Below, in pieces: positions 57,462 through 64,000 of a stretch of DNA of 64,000 bases. Source of the DNA: Ypsolopha sequella (lineage: Eukaryota > Arthropoda > Insecta > Lepidoptera > Ypsolophidae); the NCBI GenBank assembly GCA_934047225.1, contig OW203990.1:24779045-24843044 (forward strand). Direction: 5' to 3'. Under the pieces are notes generated by a model. The model searched no databases. It saw nothing but the letters and a program-made list of their open reading frames with translations, and was not told the origin of the DNA. How positions within the stretch are numbered: position 1 is the first letter of the stretch; every line of letters begins with the position of its first letter. The position numbers and the translations under genes are program-made.

Positions 57462-57682
57462 TCAATATCGGTTCGGAGTAGTATGAGCGTTAGGATCATG
57501 GAAGCCCCACACCCGGACAATAGCGTTGTCCATAGTGTGTAGAGACGCCTTACAGCCAGCCTTCGCCTTCACGCAGACCCACCTGATCCGATTGCCCTTC
57601 TTATTGGCTCGGTTGAACCTGTACCGACCAATCATTATCACCGGATTCCCGCGCTGGGATTTCGCGAATATCGGTTCTAAAT
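57462..57682 (-). CDS. mod(mdg4): FLYWCH terminal exon, most upstream of the array
   Basis: The exon starts after a TTTCAG acceptor in phase 1 and encodes about 72 residues, opening EPIFAKSQRGNPV and continuing IGRYRFNR, RWVCVKAKAGCKA and a TGA stop. The FLYWCH core is complete, but the ligand histidines are spaced FHDPNAHT (H-x5-H) instead of HxH, and eight or so residues follow. A second AG six bases inside the exon (start 57676) is also in frame, so two forms differing by two residues are possible. It is the first array exon met by a transcript coming from the right. Confidence 0.78.
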
Positions 57683-57728
57683 CTGAAATTAAACTGTTTG
57701 GTTAGATTTAAACATGTATGCTGATATA

Positions 57729-58078
57729 GTAGTTTATGCTACAAGGGCGCAAAGGAATAAACCACGAGGACGATTTAAAACACGAGCGTAGCGAGTGTTT
57801 TAAACGTAACCGAGTAATTTATTGCTCTTACGCCAGTGTATCATAGTACATTTTTCAATGCATAGTGTGAGGAAATAAAACAAATATAATTTTGTGAACT
57901 TTAAATTGTAATTGGCTCAAAATGACTGTATCCAGAGTCGTTAAACAGTGGAAAAAAAGTATGACATTTATGGTACACAAGAAAGGCTGCAGGTTAGCCA
58001 ACCATTGTAAATAATCGACTTTCTGTTCGGTTTTGATGCATAAAAAGTGGGCCTTTACGAGCACATGCATTGAAAATT
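57729..58078. repeat. dispersed repeat, copy 2
   Basis: It matches 35888-36265 and starts 47 bases upstream of exon 57462's acceptor. The copy has a 30-base insertion in the CGAGGACG region and deletions elsewhere. Confidence 0.78.
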
Positions 58079-59400
58079 AATTTATTGCTATATGCTTGAT
58101 ACTTGCGACTGTCGGCGCTTGGTGAAACATCATCATGGCTGAATAATAAGGTACACGTGTACTGTTTCGCAAAATGTTATAATAACCTAACTAGTTTCAC
58201 CCTATCGCCATTCTCAAAGATTTAGTAGATGGAAATGTAGTTATTATCACACAAACACTGTAAAGTTATGCAAATAATGAATTATAACAACCACCAACAG
58301 GAATATGAGGGTAATTAGATAGTTAGGATATTATACAATTTTGTGAAATAGCCAATTTATTGCTACGTATATTTTTATGTTATTTTTATGAAGCGCTAAA
58401 GTCTTGTGCACTAAAGGCCATGGGTGACCCGATATCGAGCACCTCATTTTGCATTTTAGAACTTATGACGTTTCATTAATGTTTTAAATAGCATGCTCTG
58501 AGCCGTGGCTGTTTTGACAACCGAAATATCTCGTGCGCTCGAAAAACTACGTCTTTATTAAATAACTTGGCTTCTGATTGAAATAAAAATACGATTTGTT
58601 CAAAGTAGCTAGATATCATTCAAACAAATTTTATAAAGAAACAATCAACTAAATCCCGATATTGATACTCGAGTGAAAATCAATACAAAGTCTAAAATTT
58701 GTAAAATAGAGGTTTACAAAAAATTATATTTACAGCAAACATATAAATCAATTGACGTGGTTTGTTCAAACTTACTTAAGGGCCTTACTATTGCCAAATG
58801 GGTACGTTCTAAAGCCTACTTCTCGTTTATGGCGAAACCAAAAATAATGAAAAACTGTATTATGAATAATCAACTCTTAGACAACATATACAACATTTTT
58901 CTTTTTCATACCACCAAAACTTCTACATTAAATATTTTTTTTACTGAATGGTGTTTTTTGACTTGATTTTCCTACTGCTCCTAAGTGGCTTGGCCGATTG
59001 AATTCATGTATGCTTTGATAAATAGATAAACTTGATATATATAAACATAACATAACATTATTCAATCGAACAATCACGTCCTAGTGAAAAGTATTATTTT
59101 CTCCTATTTCGCCCTATCAAGGACACAGCGAGCGTCGTAACAGCCACTATGCATTGCGCGCTGATATGAACGTTATTTCAATGTCGTTTCTGTTGATATT
59201 CGTACCGACAAATATCGAGCTGCTTATTTGGTGACGGTAATCGCCCTAATAAACCTTGGGAGAACATAGTTTTTTTTTTTTAATGACTGTGAGTTTCCTG
59301 ATTATTGTAACAAAATCATCTAAAGTCGGTCATTTTATTTATATTTGCTTCAAATGCCCTAAAGAGCTAATTACTATTATGTCATGTTTTATCAGACTTA

Positions 59401-59842
59401 GGCCCACTTGCAGCACGATCGAGAAAAAGTCCTTAACCCTCGAGTTAACTAACCCAAGCGAAGAGTTAACTAACCCGACATTTCATTAGTCCTATTGCAC
59501 CATGATAATATCGAAGCGGGTTAGTAATCCCGAGCAAAGCGATTGTTTAACATTTGACATTTATTTAGAATGTTACCATAAAGTAATTAGTTGCAAACAA
59601 TGAGGTATAGTATCTATATAATGTCATTGGAAACAACACAATTTAAGTCAAACTGGCAACATTACTTCGCTAACCCGAGTTTAACACAAGGTGAGAGTCG
59701 GGTTAAATTCTAATGACTTAGTCTTAGTTCAACCCTAGTTTAACCCGAGATTTTGATTGGTGCAAGAGAGCTTTTTCTTAACCCTCTATTTTTTGACTTA
59801 ACCCGAGTTAAAGTCGAGTTAAGAACATGTTGCAAGTGGGCC
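59401..59842. mobile_element. MITE with TTA target duplication (PIF/Harbinger-like)
   Basis: GGCCCACTTGCAGCACGATC and the complementary TGCAAGTGGGCC end lie between TTA triplets (59398-59400, 59843-59845). A three-base TTA duplication fits PIF/Harbinger. The interior is rich in TTAACCCGAG motifs. Confidence 0.78.
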
Positions 59843-60206
59843 TTATTCAGTTAGAAGAAAATAACATAAGGAAAGTAAAAGGTAAATATTTCTGTTACAC
59901 GTTGTATGTGAACAATTAGTTTTTAGCTTGCTATAGGTATAATAGATGATCAAACAAACTTATCTAAGGTTGAACGCCACTCGCTTAGCGCAAAGTGCAT
60001 AACTAAGGTAAAACAGCATTTTAAGTTGGTTTTGAGAAGATCATGAGTAATTGTGTACACAATTTCAAACTTTTGCTTTATAAACCTTACTAATACTGTA
60101 ATATTGGCGTCAAAAGACCAAAATGCTTTTAAATTTTAAATTTATAAACAAGAAAAACAAAGTTATGTTATGCACTTCGCACTAAGTTACTGACATTTAA
60201 CCTTAA

Positions 60207-60748
60207 GGGTTGTAAGTTCGGAAATCGGGCAAAAACAGGGTTCGGCTTTATCACTGTAGATGATAGTAAATATTATTATTTCTAAACAAAATAAATACCA
60301 TGTGCTATTCTTTACAATGAAAAATAAGTTCATATATCTCCTTGGATTATCCAATATCTCCTTGCGATTGATAAATCGCCAAGTGTTCAGACATAGAAAT
60401 TTATTTCTGTCATAGTTTTAAAAATAATTTCATTAAAAACAATTGCTGTAAATTTTTATAGTAACTTCAGAAAAAGATTAAGGAATTACAAGAAGAAAAA
60501 CTCTCGAATAGCATTATCGTATCACAACAATGACAAAACATATTTCAGAATCGTAATAAAACATCAAGCAACATTATAAAAAATACGGTTTTCAGATATG
60601 ATTTATAGTTTTTCCACACTACGCAAAAATTTTGCAAAAAATGACAAAATAACTGAGGTATTCCATGCGTGGCTATTGACTAGAGCGAGATAGACAGTTC
60701 CAAAATAAAATCGTTCGAGCAGGACTTATTTCTACGGAGCGCCGACCC
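60207..60748. mobile_element. TTAA-flanked MITE
   Basis: It is bounded by TTAA at 60203-60206 and 60749-60752, with GGGTTGTAAGTTCGG and a GCCGACCC right end. It resembles the element at 32192 internally (AGGGTTCGGCTTTATC). Confidence 0.7.
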
Positions 60749-61239
60749 TTAAGTGATGTTCAATCATTATTATATAGGAGGTAAATATGTGTATCAAAAA
60801 GGAAGCACTGATATGTAATATGACATGTCGATTTTGATTTCTCCACGAATTGTTACTATCAGATGATTTAATAACATAATGAAGGTGACGGGTTCTAAAT
60901 AAAATTGTAGATTTACTTTATTATTATTATTATATTTATATAAAAGAAGCTTTATAAGCTACAAATATGCAAATAAATTAATTTAGTCTAAAATCACAAT
61001 TTCACACAAAACATAATTTCATTATTATGTAGTTCGTTATATATAATGACTCAATTTCGGAAAGGGCTATCTACTGGAATAATCTATGATTAGTCACCAT
61101 TTATATTCTCAGATCACTTATTTCAGAAAAGCTTACTATAAAGTATATATTCTTCCTAAAACAAGGCCACACCAAAAAATATTGACCTTGAAATTCTCTA
61201 TCTTTCAAGAGTAATGGAGAAAGCGACAGGTTCAAACAG

Positions 61240-61910
61240 AAAAAGAGTGCGAGTCAGACTCGCGTACTAAGGGTTCCGTAATTCGACAGTTTTTGGGAAA
61301 TTTTTTTATTTTGTCATGTTGTTTTCTTGAATTTCTCAACCGCTATATTTTTCTGTAATCTTTACGTAAGTACATGTAGTACATGTACAAGTACCGTGGT
61401 TTTTTTCATATGTTTGGAAATAAGGGACATACATTTTTTGTGTATTTTCGGGGATTTCTCGAAATAGATGCAAGTAAATATAGCCAAGTTATATATTTTT
61501 ACAATCAACTCTTTAATACCTACAATGTGATACCCATATTGTATTTTGAATATCTTGTTTGAATATTTTTATTCATTTATTTTACTTTTTTATATTTCTC
61601 ATTTATGTTCAATTTTCCTTTAATTGGTCAGTTATGACCTGCAATGAACATTTTTTCTGTATATTTTCGTCTACCGGTTTCGAAGACTTTTTTGTTGTTG
61701 AAAGATTTCTCAAAATCGTTGCCAGTAAATGTAGTTAAAGTGTAAATTGCTCTAATCAACTCTATAACATTTGATACCCATATTGTATTTTTAGGATAAT
61801 ATTTTTCTCTCTCTTTTGCAATGGAAATATTTTGAAAATTTTTTTGGACTTCGAAGTCTCACCATAAACGTTTGTTTTGTACCATTTAGGTACTACGGAA
61901 CCCTAAAGTG
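61240..61910. repeat. repeat ending in GGGTTCCGTA motifs
   Basis: The segment opens GCGAGTCAGACTCGCGTACT, AAGGGTTCCGTAATT and closes GGTACTACGGAACCCTAAAG. This phrase recurs in many moth genomes. No coding frame stands out. Confidence 0.55.
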
Positions 61911-62328
61911 TCATGAATAATAGAGACGACAATACCTCCAAAGTGAAACAAGTTTTATGAGTAATAGAGATAGAGACACATACAGGTCATTTATTTTAGC
62001 GTGCGGCTTTCAGTAGAGGTTAGCACTCCGTCTGGTTATTATTTCCGAACATTTTGACAGTTGCTATGTTAGGTTAAATAATCGTATTTTGACAAGCGTC
62101 AAAAAGTAGGATTATAAAATATTTACAATATCGAGCCCTTACATAAGCATCCATAGCAACAATGTGTTCATAATTACGACAAATAATAACTTAACGAGTA
62201 CCAGTATAAATAGGTGAAATATACACATACTTAGTTAATTAGTTGATTAAGATATTATTATTTATTATTATTATTTCATTTACATAATACCTACTTTCGT
62301 ATCTAAATCTACATGGATACCGCATAAT

Positions 62329-62603
62329 TTGGCGTGCACGGAACTTTTGGCTGGAAAAGCAAGCAATTGGTCAAGAATAACAAAAAAAAAATTAAAAAAT
62401 TTAAATACGAGATAAAAAAAAATTAAATTTAAATATAGTTTGAATAAAAAAAGTTTGTATTGGAAATTTTCACTCAATTTTCATTTTCTACCCTGGCGTC
62501 ATACAATATTTTTTTTTTCAAATTCATAATAAATTTTTTTTTATTGTTATTCTTGACCAAGTGCTTGCTTTTCCAGCAAAAAGTTCTGTGCACGCCACTC
62601 ATA
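62329..62603. mobile_element. foldback element
   Basis: GGCGTGCACGGAACTTTTGG, CTGGAAAAGCAAGCA on the left and TGCTTGCTTTTCCAGCAAAA, AGTTCTGTGCACGCC on the right are complementary. The ends resemble those of the hAT at 39333 (GGCGTGC). Confidence 0.75.
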
Positions 62604-62789
62604 TACATAACTATTGATCTGAAAACGGTACTACTTACGATACTCTATCGTCATAGCTTATTTCAACTCCGTCTACAAAAACATTAACCTATAAACAAAG
62701 CCTCGGGGTTAGTCAGGGATCTGTCTGTCTAGTAACACCATCATCGGTGTTATGAGCTAAACCGAGCGAAGGAACTCTCCTACTCTAAG

Positions 62790-63055
62790 CGACGCCCAAG
62801 CATAGCGTTTGTAACACACATAGGTTACTACAGTACCACACAACTTAGATGTCACATCTATCAAGTTCGCGAAAACTATCACTCCCGAACTGAGTGTGAC
62901 AATTTTACTACTAATTACATTTGTTTAAAGATCAATTTCGCCTAAACTAGTAATAAACATTGGTAATTTTAAAGTCACATAAGTTCGGGAGTCATCGGTT
63001 TCGCGAACTTGACCGATGCTACGTCTAAGTTATGTCGTACTGTATCGCCTCGTAT
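62790..63055. mobile_element. MITE with inverted arms
   Basis: ATCAAGTTCGCGAAAACTAT, CACTCCCGAACT is mirrored by AGTTCGGGAGTCATCGGTTT, CGCGAACTTGA about 100 bases later. No exon occurs from 57.7 kb to the window end. Confidence 0.7.
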
Positions 63056-63257
63056 AAAGTCCGCCTTTTGAAAAATGAGACTGGTAAAAGGTGGCAAATT
63101 TAAAAAGGCTTTGTATGTTCACACTGATTGTTGTAATGCAGTAAATTCAACCATAAACCCTGATTAAGAGACGTGTTGTGTGCAATTTTTCTGTTATGAC
63201 ACAAGGACGATATTTCAATACATTTGGCGTCCTCGGGGTGGATTCGGGCTTTAAGAC

Positions 63258-63612
63258 GGAGTCACACAACATATTGCTTGAAGAGGAAGTCACACAACAT
63301 ATTGCTTGAAGAGGAAGTCACACAACATATTGCTTGAAGCGGGAGTCACACAACATATTGCTTGAAGAGGGAATCACACAACATATTGCTTTAATAGGGA
63401 GTCACATAACATATTGCTTGAAGAGGGAGTCACACAACATTTTGCTTTAATAGGGAGTCACACAATATATTGCTTGAAGAGGGAGTCACACAACATATTG
63501 CTTCAATAGGGAGTCACACAACATATTGTTTGAAGAGGGAGTCACACAACATATTGCTTTAAGAGGGAGTCACACAACATATTGCTTGAAGAGGGAGTCA
63601 CACAACATATTT
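63258..63612. repeat. 28-bp minisatellite, about 12-13 copies
   Basis: Direct repeats have the core GAGTCACACAACATATTGCT followed by TGAAGAGG or TTAATAGG. Units are contiguous with no unique spacer, so this is a minisatellite and not a CRISPR array. Confidence 0.92.
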
Positions 63613-64000
63613 GCAGAAATGCTTTTGGGAAAATTTCTTATTCGAAGTTGTCTACAGTGACATTACGATCGAGGATGCCAGCTTGTTAAAAAAATTAAAA
63701 CTTAGTATCATCTTTTGATAACCAGACTTCACATTACTTACAACAAACGTCACAGAGATTCTCTTTGTCCTGCTTTTTACCGCTCATACTAAAAGTAATA
63801 TTGAAAAATCACGGAGTAATCTTATCGAAGAAAGTTCCGCTAAACCTGCTCTTCACAGTTATTTCGGGCGTACAGTCAAATTTTTAATAAAGCATAGCTA
63901 AAATTATATTTGTATGGATGCGTCTGATTATAAATTAATGATACCAACAACCCTTTTTTAAAAGTAATAAGCCTACCCTGTACGTACTTTCCTTACTAAA

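Larger units (their letters stand above)
199..57682 (-). other. mod(mdg4): mod(mdg4)-like array of alternative 3' exons
   Basis: More than thirty small exons on one strand encode single FLYWCH zinc fingers. The shared pattern is F..SR.G.P...GY.Y, then W.C, C.A and HxH. All placed acceptors are phase 1, so any of these exons could join the same upstream donor. Known biology: mod(mdg4) of flies and moths makes dozens of isoforms by joining common BTB exons to such 3' exons, partly by trans-splicing, and the variable FLYWCH end selects partners such as Su(Hw) in Drosophila. Inference: this is the variable part of that locus. The common exons are not in the window. An unrelated cluster of FLYWCH genes is less likely because the exons lack starts and promoters of their own. 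Confidence 0.8.

Noticed and set aside
58673..58966. 97-codon plus-strand frame as a common exon of the locus
   Set aside because: It has no BTB motif, no Q/FLYWCH-linked composition and no splice sites in suitable phase; its composition looks like random AT-rich sequence.
63258..63612. CRISPR-like array
   Set aside because: Units are contiguous without unique spacers and the genome is eukaryotic.

Overview
The window is an AT-rich insect nuclear sequence, most likely from a moth or butterfly (Lepidoptera). The evidence is short exons with pyrimidine-AG acceptors and GTAAGT/GTGAGT donors, a tRNA-derived SINE with lepidopteran-type body sequence, a non-LTR tail of the kind widespread in moths, and dense MITE, hAT and TTAA-flanked repeats. 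It contains no complete autonomous gene.

The dominant structure is a minus-strand array of alternative 3' exons. I count 27 FLYWCH zinc-finger exons with intact reading frames. There are also six damaged or chimeric FLYWCH exons, six acidic linker exons, two eight-cysteine exons and one psq-type helix-turn-helix exon. Every acceptor I could place is phase 1: one base of the first codon comes from an upstream exon. Most exons end with a stop directly after the last zinc-ligand histidine. This is the architecture of mod(mdg4), a BTB-domain chromatin/insulator gene whose common 5' exons are joined, partly by trans-splicing, to many FLYWCH 3' exons. No BTB or common exon was found here; if transcription is collinear they lie beyond position 64000.

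Layout from right to left, the direction of transcription. Positions 57.7-64 kb hold no exon, only MITEs and a 28-bp minisatellite. Positions 18.9-57.7 kb hold single-exon cassettes, mostly in recognisable duplicate pairs: 43.4/48.0, 37.5/40.8, 33.9/36.7, 29.5/30.6, 23.0/27.1 and 19.0/26.1 kb, plus a 49.5/50.7/51.0 trio. The psq exon is at 52.0 kb and the Cys-rich pair is at 24.0-24.6 kb.

Positions 1-18.7 kb are a tandem triplication of a unit of about 7 kb. Within it, FLYWCH exon A, acidic exons B and C, and FLYWCH exon D all have phase 1 at both ends and lengths divisible by three. They could be chained, and joined to terminal exon E, to give an isoform with three FLYWCH domains separated by acidic linkers. 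Units 1 and 2 also carry exons F and G. F has a nonsense mutation in unit 1. G is fused in frame to a reverse-transcriptase fragment and sits between inverted repeats.

Functionally, the exons would be alternative C-terminal DNA- or protein-interaction modules on a shared BTB N-terminus. The array shows birth and death of exons: fresh duplicates, nonsense mutations, a lost splice acceptor, internal deletions and transposon chimeras. All exon calls come from reading sequence, splice signals and frame; no transcript evidence was available.
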